Shown: positions 43,261 through 55,250 of the stretch, one piece after another
How the letters are laid out: each line of letters opens with the position of its first letter
Position numbering within the stretch: position 1 is the first letter of the stretch
From: Megaustenia siamemsis
Lineage: Eukaryota; Mollusca; Gastropoda; Stylommatophora; Ariophantidae
Direction of reading: 5' to 3'
NCBI GenBank assembly: GCA_032433765.1
Contig: JAVIAB010000092.1
Coordinates: 62,800,993 to 62,864,992, forward strand
Length of the DNA stretch: 64,000 bases
The notes under the pieces: model-generated
The model's input: the letters and a program-made list of their open reading frames with translations, nothing else
What the model was told of the DNA's origin: nothing
Database searches by the model: none
Made by a program: the position numbers and the translations under genes

Positions 43261-43674
43261 AAGGCAGGAAGATTTGACTTAGTTGTAATCCTAGTGGGTA
43301 TGAATTATTGAGAATGTGCAACAAGTCCTAGAACAAAAGCAGAGCCATGTCATCATTAGCGATCACTTCACTCTGTTTGTGACATGGCATGGATAGAGCC
43401 TATCAATTATTCACCGCGGAGCAAATTAGCACTGCCAGGCCACGTGATTCTTCTGCCTTGTAATCTAAGGGATACTTTATGATTGTGAACATGCCAAAGC
43501 CAGTGATGTGTTGTTGTCGATTGTGCGGATACTTTTTTGTACCGTTCTTGGAAAAAGTAATGTCCCTTTCCGTTTTTTCCCCCTCGCATTAGTCCGTACT
43601 GTATAACTTTTTTATTTTTCTGTCATCATTTTATTGTTTAGGTTCTTATTTCTTCAGCCGTAGTTGTCCTGAGC
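43261..43674. other. Unassigned stretch
   Basis: No supported feature. Confidence 0.4.
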
Positions 43675-44290
43675 ATCATCATCATCATTAAGTGCCGTCT
43701 CCGCAACGAATGTTGGCTACCATGAAGAGCCATTCCGCTCTGTCTCCTGATTTGAAAGTGCAAGTTGTCATAGGCTGGCTCGTCTATCTTTTGATATTAC
43801 TTGTTCATGTTAGTCTTGGTCTGCCTCTTTCACCTTGTATTTTCCCTTCCAAGATTATTTTTAGTAGACTGCTGTCTTTTTTAAACATGTCCCAAAAATC
43901 TCATTTCTCTTGTTAGAATTTGTGTTTAGTAGTTCTCTTTTCATTTTTAGTTGTTTTAAAACTTCATCGTTTGTTTTCTTTTCTTTCCATCCAATTCTTC
44001 CTACTCTTCTATAAATCCGATATTTGAAAGGCTTCAATTTTCTGTTCTCTTTTCTTGTCTAATGTTCCTGTTTCTGCACCATACAGAAATGTTGAGAAGA
44101 TATAACATTTTGCTATTCACAGTTTTAGCCCATGTGTTATTTGTTTTTATGTTATTATATTTTGTCATGGCATTAAAATTGCCTTTTGCCATTCATTTTA
44201 TTTTTTTTTTATATTTCATTTGTACATTTTCCATCACTGGTTATGTCCAATGTAATTGTATCTTTGAGTTGTTTATTCCTTCAGCTATGA
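43675..44290 (-). pseudogene. LINE remnant, family A copy 7
   Basis: It starts (plus strand) with CATCATCATCATTAAGTGCC, the reverse of the A-family tail. It continues back through KMKRELLNTN, a KENKRWKV-like block, and AETGTLDK to the region after RT motif C (GYTVYIIAEGINNSKIQLHW, decayed). Stops are in every frame. Confidence 0.8.
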
Positions 44291-44437
44291 TATACACTCT
44301 GTAAGTTTTGATTATTAACTTGTCCTGAACACGATCCAATAAACTTTCATGATTTTAAGGGTTCAGGACTTTATAACTCATTTATTGCATTTCTTTTATC
44401 ATTATATTTGACAAATGTTATGTATATATATATATAT

Positions 44438-44697
44438 GGGAGCCGCGATAGCGCAGTGGTTAGTGAACTGGACTACAAAGGACAAGGTGTAGGGTTCGAT
44501 CCCAATCGACTGCTTCCGGGTTCACCCAGCCTTAAATGGGTACCGGATTTTTTTCTGGGAAAGTAAAGCAGCACGGGCGTAATACCGACCACATTACCCA
44601 AAAAATCATGTGCTGAAGGTCTGTAAAATATGGGGACACTAACACCATATTTTTCCCTATACGCCACTTGGCGTGACGGGGGTACTTTACTCTTTAC
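44438..44697 (+). mobile_element. SINE-1 copy g in a TA-rich target
   Basis: Full SINE-1 (GGGAGCCGCGATAGCGCAGT head, GGGTTCGATCCC, end TACGCCACTTGGCGTGACGG and GTACTTTAC). TTATGTATATATATATATAT occurs directly before (44418-44437) and after (from 44698), a target duplication of about 20 bp that overlaps the microsatellite. Confidence 0.93.
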
Positions 44698-44698
44698 T

Positions 44699-44733
<35 letters not shown>
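44698..44733. repeat. (TA)n microsatellite
   Basis: TA tract at the 3-prime end of the SINE, starting within the duplication. Confidence 0.9.
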
Positions 44734-44736
<3 letters not shown>

Positions 44737-45514
44737 CATAGTTTAATAAATAATTAAATAAAAACAGTAATCATTATAATTCAGTTACATCCGATTTGCA
44801 GAGACCTTATATATTAAGATTTTCTCGTTGCTGTGGATGAAGTGGTCATGTAAACTTAAAAATAAAATCATTGACTACAGTTATGATATATGTTTTTAAA
44901 GACGTCCTTTAGACATATGCAAATATTAATAAATTATTTGTTGTCAACTATATTTATATCTGATACACATCGTTATTGTCTTCTGTTCGTGTATCGACCG
45001 CTATGTAACACCATGTGGAGCTACATTATTTTTGAAGTTCCGGTTACAGCACAGGGACCAATACAACGACGTTGTGTACTTGAAAGATAAATCGTGTAAC
45101 TAAAGTATTAAGTCTCGGAGAAGCAGATAACCGAGTCTCGTGATGACATCCGAAAAGATATTAACTCACATAAACTATGATTGTGAAATCTGTCAGGAAG
45201 TCATCCATAAGAAAATGAATTGTCCTAAACCTGAATTGGTTTGTGAAATATAAGAACCCTAAATAAAACGAAAATGTTTAATGTAATAACAGCAAACAAG
45301 ATACATTGTAAAGTTATCAAAATGAATAAAATGAACATAGGTCATGTAGAGAAGAGAGAAACAAAACAGTATATGGAAAAAAAAATCACATACTGTTGTG
45401 GAACAACATGGTAAGGAGTTGTAGTTATTGAAGTTAATAGCAGTAGAGGAATGGAAACCAAGCACAATAATAGCAGAACTAATGGAGGAATTAGCTACCG
45501 TTATTGTAATACCG
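44734..45514. other. Unassigned AT-rich stretch
   Basis: No supported gene. Confidence 0.4.
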
Positions 45515-45665
45515 TGGATCCGAGACCACACTATGGAGTGCGTGCATATCGGCCTGGATTCTCCTTTTCTCGAGATTCTCTAGGAAAGGGGGGGGGGGGG
45601 GGGAAGGGGGATATCAGATCACCTATGGAGTCGTCTGGTGTGCAGTGATAGTGATCTTAAGAACA
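45515..45665 (+). repeat. Repeat U copy 2 with poly-G tract
   Basis: It contains GGATTCTCCTTTTCTCGAGA, a G-run of about 17 at 45588-45604, then GGGATATCAGATCACC and GGTGTGCAGTGATAGTGATC. It corresponds to the two arms at 16862-16929 and 17446-17515. Confidence 0.6.
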
Positions 45666-45814
45666 ACTGTGAAATAGTGTTATGTACCAATAAAGTGACA
45701 ACGATACGGCTTCTACGAATAACAGCAACATAAAATGCCAGTCATCTCAAGACATAGCCAGTGTCCTCGTAACAGTTAATGAGAAACCCAAACGCTGAAG
45801 TCATATACGCTTAA

Positions 45815-45821
45815 TAACACA

Positions 45822-45857
<36 letters not shown>

Positions 45858-45890
45858 ACACACACACACAACACACACATACACACAATG
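45815..45890. repeat. (CA)n microsatellite, imperfect
   Basis: CA repeats with several T and AA interruptions. Confidence 0.9.
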
Positions 45891-46009
45891 GCCACACTAG
45901 TTTCTCTTGTAAAATTAAAACAAGAATATTACAGAGATTGTGACTTTATCGCATAAATAAATGCATGATCGAAGTAACAACTGAGTTGAAAAACAAATAC
46001 AATTAAGTA

Positions 46010-46105
46010 AGTAAAGGTTCTCTTAGCGCATTCCTATGTGTTTAACCAACAGCATATTTTTGGGTCACGTGGTCGGTATGTCACATTTACTTCCCAGAAA
46101 ATAAT
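46010..46105 (-). mobile_element. Degraded SINE-1-like fragment
   Basis: CAGCATATTTTTGGGTCACG, TGGTCGGTATGTCAC and TTTACTTCCCAGAAAATAA resemble the SINE-1 middle. The head is absent. Confidence 0.45.
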
Positions 46106-46257
46106 TGTGTAAAGATTGTTTTTTTAAAAAGAGTAAATATAAGAAGAGAAGCAAGTGTAGAGAGTGGTAATTATTTTATTGTAACATGAATAGAAATGAA
46201 ACTCAGAGCAATCAATGGGCAAAATAGTTAATAGCAGTCAAAAATAATAGAATATAC

Positions 46258-46266
<9 letters not shown>

Positions 46267-46303
<37 letters not shown>
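46267..46303. repeat. (TG/TA)n microsatellite
   Basis: A short GTGTGT run leads into a TA tract. Confidence 0.9.
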
Positions 46304-46307
<4 letters not shown>

Positions 46308-46689
46308 TATATAAGTATTTTGCTTGAAAGTTGTTTATATACGCATAGATCACATAGCATTGAGATTTCGCTTTTAGGCAACATTCATTAAATATTCATA
46401 TCGACTTCCGTATATTAGTCCTATCAAACCAATTATGTCGAGTGCCTAGAGCTATCAAAGACTGACAGAAAACAGATTCTGTATTCAAAATGAACAAATA
46501 GGAAAAAAAACCCACCGACAATTTAAAGTATTAACAAACAGGACTGATGCAATTGTCTGTTCAAAATTTCAAAAGAAATAATAATTTATACCGTTTCCCT
46601 CAAACTGATACATTTAGAAAAGAGGACAACCCATAAAAAGTGTGTGATTGTGCACTCTTTATTCAATGGAAGTTGTTTGGAATCGTCAC

Positions 46690-46854
46690 CTGTACTCAGA
46701 TTAGGGCTGCACGGTAGTAGACATAGTCAACAGAATTTGCCAACGCGCTTTGGCGGGAGCTGTAACAGTGGATATGGGGATATCCCGACTGCGGTGACAA
46801 CTGATTCCACGAACAGAGCGTGCTACTAAGGTAACGCTGGTAGGGTGGAGAATC

Positions 46855-46888
<34 letters not shown>
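46690..46888 (+). other. GC-richer segment ending in 32 A residues
   Basis: About 165 bp of relatively GC-rich, non-repetitive sequence ends at 46856 and is followed by 32 consecutive A (46857-46888). This resembles the 3-prime tail of a retroposed RNA, but no parent transcript and no flanking duplication were recognised. Confidence 0.3.
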
Positions 46889-46889
<1 letters not shown>

Positions 46890-47108
46890 GTAAAATTATA
46901 GACACTCTTCATCTTAGTAAGTAGAAATCTCACAGGTACTCGAAATTTCCAATAATTCGATCCCTTTGATTGACCTGTCAAAAAGCTATAATAAGTATAA
47001 AAGCACTGAATCTGCAACAACATTGATCTGATTAATCACCACTAAGACAATGAGTTCAATTTTCCCAATTTCGCCAATTGTTTCTGTAACATTGAAGAAC
47101 TAATATAA

Positions 47109-47110
47109 CA

Positions 47111-47169
<59 letters not shown>

Positions 47170-47180
47170 TACACACACAC
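47109..47180. repeat. Compound (TC)n(AC)n microsatellite
   Basis: About 42 bp of TC followed by AC repeats with one T interruption. Confidence 0.95.
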
Positions 47181-47992
<812 letters not shown>

Positions 47993-48234
47993 CAAAAAAA
48001 TATTTGATAAGTTTCCTTTTATTTATAAAATAATTGAGCCTTCTCAACACCCAAATTCACCTGCCAACCCGAGCAGCACGCATTAATGGAATAGCTCCAT
48101 AATAAACAAACATTTCTCTGCTGGTTTCCCTTGTTTGTTGATTGCTACAGTTAAAATCTGACATATATGTCACCACTTCTTGTTTGCACATTTATCGATC
48201 TCTCACTTGTCCTTCGCCTGGTAAGATTAATTGG

Positions 48235-48495
48235 TTGAAACGTCATTTTTATTGGATGATGATTTGACAAAGTTGTGTTTTGAAATAAATTTGGAATACT
48301 TGCTTACAACTGGCAAAATAAAAGGACATAGAGATCGCGGACGGCATAGAGAGAAAATACTGGATAGCTTGGTGTCATGGCATGAAAAACAGTCAACAAC
48401 AAAACTGATACGATGTACTGTAGATAGAAGATTGTGGAAGGACATGATCGTCTACGTCAACCGATATGGCACATGGTAATGATTACGATGATGAT
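48235..48495 (+). pseudogene. LINE tail, family C copy 2
   Basis: It reads LEYLLTTGKIKGHRDRGRHR, EKILDSLVSWHEKQSTTKLI, DRRLWKDMIVYVNRYGT and then ATGATTACGATGATG. Same family as 23478-24095. C-terminus only. Confidence 0.75.
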
Positions 48496-49024
48496 TTTAC
48501 AAAAAAATTGCTCACGTTCATATTTTGTACCGTCTCTGATAATATTAAGATATTGCTATCCAGGATAAATTGGACTCAGTGTTGATATTACTTTAACATT
48601 AACCAACACATTGACGATGCAGTGCAAAAATGCACACTTTGCTGAAATGGGTCCAAAATGAAGCACGTGTGTTAAGATCCATTAGTCACTAAGACTGTGT
48701 TCCCAATGGACCAGTTGGACACTGGTTGAGAAATCCTGTCCAGATGTGTCCACAAACTTGCTAGATCCGGGCTGCAAGGTTTTAACATGCAGACGAAGAC
48801 CAGCAAATTCACCCGTTCCTCCCTTTCATCTCCACCACCAATTTTTGTAATTTTCGCAAATCTTGTTTTCTATTCTGGCTTTTCCAATTATTTTCAATGG
48901 AAAATACATCTAGTAGTACAACTGTGCACTTACTTTTCTATGTTCAGTTTTTAATATTTCGAAAATAAAATCAAATATACGTCACACAAAATATACGTTC
49001 CTTACTTTTAAGAAGCTTTCTGGG
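48496..49024. other. Unassigned stretch
   Basis: No supported feature. Confidence 0.4.
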
Positions 49025-49175
49025 GAGCGTGTAGCCAAATCGATAACTCGTCATGCTCAAAACCAGGAGAATGCCAGTTCGAATCTCCGTAGGTATCAAG
49101 TTATTTTTTCTATCAGGGGTGCAACTGCTCAGAACGAGCGGCTACTTGTCCCATCAGTCTTCCAACTTTCCTTCG
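49025..49175 (+). mobile_element. SINE-3 copy b
   Basis: AGCCAAATCGATAACTCGTC (A-box region), AGTTCGAATCT as B box at about 49076-49086, then TTATTTTTTCTATC, CTGCTCAGAACGAGCGGC and TACTTGTCCC. It aligns with 6515-6685 in inverse orientation. Confidence 0.7.
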
Positions 49176-49434
49176 GGCAGGTCCGAGTAAAGGGATAATA
49201 AGAATGTTCCCAATTCAGAGTGTAGAGCCACTACGATTAAGGGTCGTTTTGTCAAGAGAAAGCCTGTAATTATTCGAATTAACTGCTTCACAGTTGACCA
49301 ATGACTTTAGTGATTCTTTGGGTACCATGTATATGGTCTTGGGCGTCTTGACAGACGATTGGTAGCAAGCGATCACGACAAGTCAGTATTTTGGTAAAAA
49401 TATTATTGTCTTATGCTAATGCTGCATTGCTGAA

Positions 49435-50245
49435 CAGCTTCTCTCGTGGCTGAATCTACTAATATTGGATAGACATATCCATCCACAGAACAAACACGGT
49501 GTATTTGTGGTTCCTGGTCTCGTGTCCTCTCTCCTTCGCCTTTTATCTTCTGAATTTGATATCAGTACCGCCTCGAAAGATGTTGTGCAATTTGTTATTT
49601 TTGTTCACCATATGTTACGATCTGCAGCCACATTTTCCCAGTTTCTTTCACTGATAGATAATTCCTTCAAGGAATCCCTGCACACATCTTTATATCTCAG
49701 CACTGGTCTGCCCTTTGGTCTCTTTCCGTCCTTAAGTTCGCCATACAATATTTCTTTGGGAATGCGAATCTTTGCCATTCTTCTGACATGAACCAGCCAC
49801 CTTAATCTACGACTCCTAAGTGTTGATATGATGGATGGGAGTTTAATTTGTTACAAGACATTAGAGTTGGTTACTTTATCCTGCCATTTGATGTTCATAG
49901 TCTTTTGAAGGCAACGCACATGAAAGCACGGAAGCCGTTTAACTTCTTCTGCTGCCCTACATAGGTAGTCCAAGTTTCTGATCCGTAGAGAAGTGTTCTA
50001 AGCACAAAGCTTTGGTAAATTTGAATCTGAGTCCTGAGTGTTAATGTGATGTTTGCCCATGCTCTTTCTTAAGTTTACCAAATGTGGAAGCTGTCTTTCC
50101 GATTCAGGAACTTAATTCTTCTTCAAGGGAGACAGTGGTTGTGACCATAAAACCGAGATAGGTGAACTTTCTCACAGATTTAAGGGCATGTTATTTAATG
50201 ATATAACTGCGGGGTTGACTACACCTTGTTGAAGCACCACAGTAT
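49435..50245 (-). pseudogene. LINE remnant, family F copy 1
   Basis: Minus strand frames give FTYLGFMVTTTVSLEEELSS, ASTFGKLKKEHG, YQSFVLRTLLYGSETWTTY, FAFPKKYCM and, frameshifted, GKRPKGRP with RYKDVCRDSLKEL-like sequence, then a Cys-containing end. This is the section from just after RT motif C to the C-terminus. It has many stops. It is closely related to 57737-58100. Confidence 0.75.
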
Positions 50246-50299
50246 TCTGTATACTTATTGACAATGAGAATAAATCACATGATCTAGCTAGATTGTCAA

Positions 50300-50750
50300 T
50301 TATTGACAGCAAGACTCAAGAGGACGTGAACTTCCGGTATATTGTGGATAGGCGGCGGGAACCATTGAAGGCTATGCATGAAAAGTGTTGCTTGTTGCAG
50401 TTTCCTCATATTCCAAGTCCGGCTTTTTGCAGGAGCTACTGAGTTAAGTGCTCTGTGCACACCTTGGCTGTGTCTCATCCGTTTTGATCATGTTTCGATA
50501 TTCCAATTGTTTACGATAAATGATGATATCGTATGACAGGGAACAGTTGGCTGTGTTCACTTTCTGCACGGTTTCCCCTTATGTCTTTTGGCGTGTGCTG
50601 AGACTGCTACGATGGGGACTACAGTTACCTTTCTTTGTTTGGGATATGAGATATTAATTCGGATGATTACGCTGGCACGGGCGGTTGCGCAATTATGGAT
50701 TTTAATTCGTTTGCAGTGATACCGGGGCCTTCCATAACCAAATAACCAAA
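50300..50750 (-). repeat. Repeat R copy 4 (inverted)
   Basis: Reverse complement of the 40.4-40.9 kb copy: TTTCCTCATATTCCAAGTCC, TGAGTTAAGTGCTCTGTGCA, TTTTAATTCGTTTGCAGTGA. It lies directly beside LINE F copy 1 and ends at a short TA tract. Confidence 0.8.
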
Positions 50751-51884
50751 TATATATATATGAACATGCACATAACCTGCATAAGTTAACTTACACATAC
50801 AGATACAAACAAATTGCATATATTTCAGGGAAAGCTGACATAGTGTATGTTTTTGGCTATAGATATCACATTATGTTATTGTTGGTACTTCAAATACGAT
50901 GTACGCTCACGATAATTTACGTCAACTCAGCCGATTTCGGAATTAATAGATCAACCCAAAAAATGTCATTTATGGGGTATGATGGTGTTATTATGGGGGA
51001 GTGAGTAAGAGTTGCGCGTCAACATGACAGCCTCGTGGTTTAATGAGACCGAGCCTAAACTTTTTGCTGCTCATAAATTAGAGAATTATATGGACGGCGA
51101 ATCTGTTATATTTATACCCTATATTAATTTTTTTTAATCTCAAGAATATCAAAACAAGTAAATGATTATTTTCGTTTTAAATTCAAACGTTTACGATACA
51201 GTTAGTGCGACAATTGTTTATAGTAGCTGATTTTTTTTTTTACAACAAAGCCGTGCTCATATGAAGAAAAAGGTGTCTCGTTTGAAAACATTTATCAAAA
51301 AACACTTTATCGATCACGTTACATCAATGATGATGGTAACGTGAGTAAATAGTTATTTTAGTTATTTTAGTTTAGTCAATGGATCATCATCAGTGCACAT
51401 CGGACACGCCCATACACACATATTGACATGAGTAATGTACGAGTACAAACCATTCACAGTCCAAATACTAACAGTGATCTTTACAAATTACCAAAGAACA
51501 ATCTACTCAATTCCCCATACAAACAAAAATATAATTATAGGTTCATTAATATTTTGAATGCGGAAGCAAAAATACACCAGTTAATAAATTCTATTATTTT
51601 CTGTGCATTTATTTTGATATTTTTATAGGATTTCGCTACATCTCACCTTGAGAGTTGAAATATCTTTAAATGTATAATTTTGTATCAATGTTTTTTTTCC
51701 CGTTAATATATTAAGAACTCTTTATATACAGGATCATCCAAGGTGAGTAGAGGAAATTGGCAGAGTACAACAGATTGTGTTTAGTTCGTTTGGGTTTCTC
51801 ATTCTGACCAGTCGTAAATGGCAGTTGTAATTGGTTGCTAATGGGAACGTGAGTTTGTGATGGCGAAGCAAATTAGGCTTTTTT
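50751..51884. other. Unassigned AT-rich stretch
   Basis: No supported gene. Confidence 0.4.
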
Positions 51885-52190
51885 TGTCTTCTGGTGTGCT
51901 GTTTTTCTGTTAGATTCAATATAAACTGGTTTGTCTTCCAATGTGCTGTTTCTCTATTAGACTCAATATGAATGGGCCTGTTTTCCATTGTGTTGTTTTT
52001 CTGTTAGACTATATAAACTGACCTGTCTTCGATTGTACTGTTTTTTTGGTGTGTTTTTGTTAGGTTCATTATAAACTGACCTGTTTTCCATTTTGCTGTT
52101 TCTCTACTGGGCTCAAAATAAGCTGGCTTTTCTTCCATTTTGGTGTTTCTTTCTGCTAGATTCAATATAATCTGGTTTATCTTATGGTGC
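51885..52190. repeat. Degenerate minisatellite of about 47-50 bp, six units
   Basis: The unit resembles TTCAATATAAACTGGTTTGT, CTTCCATTGTGCTGTTTTTC, TGTTAGA. Units differ by substitutions and small indels, so the array is old. Confidence 0.8.
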
Positions 52191-52454
52191 CCATTACTCT
52201 GTTGTTTTTACTGATGTCTCGAGAAACACATTTTAGTGATACTTATCTTGTGGGTTTTATTTGTCCTAAAACGTACCTTTTATTACAAATAAAGCAACTC
52301 TAATTTACATTTTATAGCATTTGTTCTTGAAACGAAATTGTACTTCTATATCTTTATATGGCTATAGTTTTCGTATAATACGCAATTTACGTATAGTGTT
52401 CATGTTGTCTTCAGCTAAAACTATATTTTTGTCATTTCATTTCTCACTTCTATT
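52191..52454. other. Unassigned stretch
   Basis: No supported feature. Confidence 0.4.
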
Positions 52455-52760
52455 GATGAGGGACTCGAGGCAGGAGGGCCGGTCTAGAGACAGAAAGACT
52501 ACCAGCCTGGATTATTATTTCTGATTTCTCTCTGCAGCAACTACCCCTGGTCTCAGCAGCGAGGTCCGGCTCGAAACGCGAATTAATCATCGGCGGAAAA
52601 AATAGTAGTACCTCCAAAGACGGATTTATCTATCTGTGTGGCGAAGGACCTCTGAACACAGCTGTGCAGCTGCCAGGGATAAAAAAGGATTAGCGCGCAA
52701 ATTTCAGTTCCCAGTTCCTAAGGACTTCGTTAGAGGTGAAAGCTGCCTAACGCAAAAATA

Positions 52761-52761
<1 letters not shown>
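52455..52761 (+). mobile_element. SINE-4 copy b
   Basis: It aligns with 21245-21568 from a shortened tRNA-like head (GACTCGAGGCAGGAGGGCCG) through TGATTTCTCTCTG, TCTCAGCAGCGAGG, AGTACCTCCAAAGACGGA and GGACTTCGTTAGAGGTGAAA to TAACGCAAAAAT. It then runs into TA repeats. Confidence 0.7.
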
Positions 52762-52838
<77 letters not shown>

Positions 52839-52839
52839 A
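52762..52839. repeat. (TA)n microsatellite
   Basis: TA tract of about 78 bp with one phase break near 52811, at the 3-prime end of SINE-4. Confidence 0.93.
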
Positions 52840-52964
52840 CAAAATGTACAAAGATTGCAAAATGTTTATTATTTTCATATCATATCCTGTATTATCATTT
52901 CTTATCTGTATATGCCATTGTGTGGTGTGAAACTCTGTAGTATTTTTAACCTGCCCCTGTGGCT

Positions 52965-53575
52965 TCTTCTACCTTTTTAGCTCCCAGAGAAGCATACGTC
53001 TTCAACAAACACTTTCCAAGTCGTTCTGTTTTTTGCCATTCTTTTAAGATCATTCCATGTCTTCCCCGTCATCTTCATCTCTGCATCTATCTGTCTTCTC
53101 CAAGAATTCCTTGGTCTTCTTCTTTGTCTTTTCCCCTGGGGATTCCAAAAAAGGGCCAGTTGTGTAATGCTCTCAGTTGGCTTCCGTAGTATGTGTCCTA
53201 TCCAGCGCCATCGTCTTCGCTGCATCTCTTTATCCACTGGTGTTTGACTGGTACATTTCCATAATTCCATGTTAGTGATTTTGTCCTGCCATTTCCATCC
53301 TTTTATTCTGCGTAAGCATCCATTAATGAAAGTCTGTATCTTCGTGATTGTCAATTTTGTTGTTCTCCATGTTTCACAGTCATATAATAGAACTGACTTA
53401 ACACTGGAGTTGTTGAAGATTTTTATTTTTGTATTTAACCTAATTTTTTGGGCTTTCATATGTTTCCATGTGCAACAAAAGCTCCTCTTGCTTTTGATAT
53501 CCTTATTTTGGTATCATTTTCTATTCCTCCCTCTTTATCTATATAACTACCCAGATATATGTAAGATTGTACATC
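52965..53575 (-). pseudogene. LINE remnant, family D copy 2
   Basis: An open 160-residue minus frame (52977-53459) reads TKIKIFNNSSVKSVLLYDCE, TWRTTKLTITKIQTFINGCL, RRRWRWIGHILRKPTESITQ and RPRNSWRRQIDAEMKMTG. Upstream, after a frameshift, comes VQSYIYLGSYIDKEGGIEND. Closely related to 38634-39147. RT proper is missing. Confidence 0.87.
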
Positions 53576-53580
53576 TACCC

Positions 53581-53960
53581 ATTTTAATATCTAAGCTTTA
53601 TTTTCCAAAGAAAAAATCCGGTACCCATTTTAATATCTAAGCTTTTTTTTCCAAAGAAAAAATCCGGTACCCATTTTAATATCTAAGCTTTATTTTCCAA
53701 AGAAAAAATCAGGTACCCATTTTAATATCTAAGCTTTATATTCCAAAGAAAAAATCAGGTACCCATTTTAATATCTAAGCTTTATTTTCCAAAGAAAAAA
53801 TCAGGTACCCATTTTAATATCTAAGCTTTATTTTCCAAAGAAAAAATCAGGTACCCATTTTAATATCTAAGCTTTATATTCCAAAGAAAAAATCAGGTAC
53901 CCATTTTAATATCTAAGCTTTATATTCCAAAGAAAAAATCAGGTACCCATTTTAATATCT
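53581..53960. repeat. Chimeric 46-bp tandem repeat, eight units
   Basis: Each unit joins ATTTTAATATCTAAGCTTTA (sequence bordering LINE D) to TTTTCCAAAGAAAAAATC and GGTACCC, which is the middle of SINE-1. Offsets between units are exactly 46 bp. Confidence 0.9.
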
Positions 53961-54050
53961 AATTGAACCCGCAAGCCGTCGATCATGATCGAACCCGAGC
54001 TTTTGTCTCATTTAGTCAAGTTTACTAACTACTGAGCTATCGTAGCTCCC
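53961..54050 (-). mobile_element. SINE-1 copy h, head part
   Basis: TTGAACCCGCAAGCCGTCGA, GATCGAACCC (B box on minus) and CTGAGCTATCGTAGCTCCC are the SINE-1 head. The body is replaced by the tandem array to its left. Confidence 0.8.
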
Positions 54051-54204
54051 ATATCGATCCGTGGTCTAGATATTGTGTTCCACCCATAAAACAAGAACAG
54101 TTTTCTCTCATTTTCACAGTTCGCAGATATCTTTAACCGGGCAGCCTCAACCTGAAGGATATTGTTCATATCTACTTCCGCTCGTCCTCTAATTTTTGCT
54201 CATT

Positions 54205-54370
54205 TGGTGTCAAGATCGAAGGTTAACTACCATGGAACGCATGTCACTCTTGTCTTTTATCTTGATAGTGTACGTTGTTTTTACCTGCCCATCATTTGAT
54301 GCTATAAGTCCATTTTAATATTGGTCTGTCTTTGCCTCGCCTACCTTGTATTTTCCCCTCCAGATATTTT
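54205..54370 (-). pseudogene. LINE tail, family A copy 8 (degraded)
   Basis: DNA resemblance to the A-family 3-prime end: AAGATCGAAGGTTAACTACC, TGCCTCGCCTACCTTGTATT, TTCCCCTCCAGAT. A continuation, ATCCTTTTCTTCCATCCAGT and TTTTCTATAAATCCGAATTT, appears at about 55130-55200, so the copy is split by the sequence between. Confidence 0.6.
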
Positions 54371-54390
54371 ATTTTCGTTCCCGATAACCT

Positions 54391-54652
54391 CTTCTCTTAT
54401 CTTCTCGTCTCTTCTCTTCTCTTCTCGTCTCTTCTCTTCTCGTCTCTTCTCTTCTCTTCTCTTCTCTTCTCTCTCTTCTCTCTCTCTCTTCTCTTCTCTT
54501 CTCTTCTCTTCTCTTCTTCTCTTCTCTTCTCTTCTCTTCTCTTCTCTTCTCTTCTCTTCTCTTCTCTTCTCTTCTCTTCTCTTCTCTGCTCTGCTCTTCT
54601 CTTATCTTATCTTCTCTTCTCTTCTCTTCTCGTCTCTTCTCTTCTCTGAGTT
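54391..54652. repeat. (TTCTC)n pentanucleotide microsatellite
   Basis: About 50 units of TTCTC with occasional G, A or length variants. Confidence 0.96.
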
Positions 54653-55129
54653 CATCCATTCAGTTTTAATGTGTTTACCGTGTCGCTATTTTACGACAAA
54701 CATCCATAACTGTGCCTTTCGGCCCATCACATCCGTCGTCGACTTGGGTAGGTTTTCTTACCACAATTTGCCCGGGCAGTGCCCATCTTAGCCTACTCTT
54801 TTCGACTGTTAACAACCAATGGTTCTTTAACGTGCACGACTGCACACGGAACCTCCTGGATTTTTTTTACCGCTATCCGAAAGGGTTAGACATCTGATCT
54901 TTCTACCCAGGGACCAGGGCAGGTAAAAGCCGCTTAGAAACCACGGATTTAATTTTAGCAAAATCCTCACTGCCTGTTGTGGGATCTCCCTGTCCAGAAG
55001 TCGACGTCTTACTTATAAACCATCCTGTTTCCACACCCCTTCCCCTCCCCGCCCGCCCCGAAATCGTTTTCGAATAGTGTTAAACAGTTCTGATTTTCGT
55101 TTTTAGCCGATTCAAAACTGCAATGTTTC
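54653..55129. other. Unassigned insertion between LINE A parts
   Basis: Relatively GC-rich sequence with no coding support. It may be a further interspersed repeat, but I have no second copy in this window. Confidence 0.4.
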
Positions 55130-55250
55130 TATCCTTTTCTTCCATCCAGTATTTCCTATTTTTTCTATAAATCCGAATTTCAAATTTTCTTCAAAATTTC
55201 TATACTTCCGAATTTATCATTTTTATTATGTCAGCTATAATCGCGACATT

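Noticed and set aside
54321..54791. A Ser/Leu-rich frame of 156 residues and its Glu/Arg-rich antisense
   Set aside because: Both are produced by the TTCTC microsatellite.
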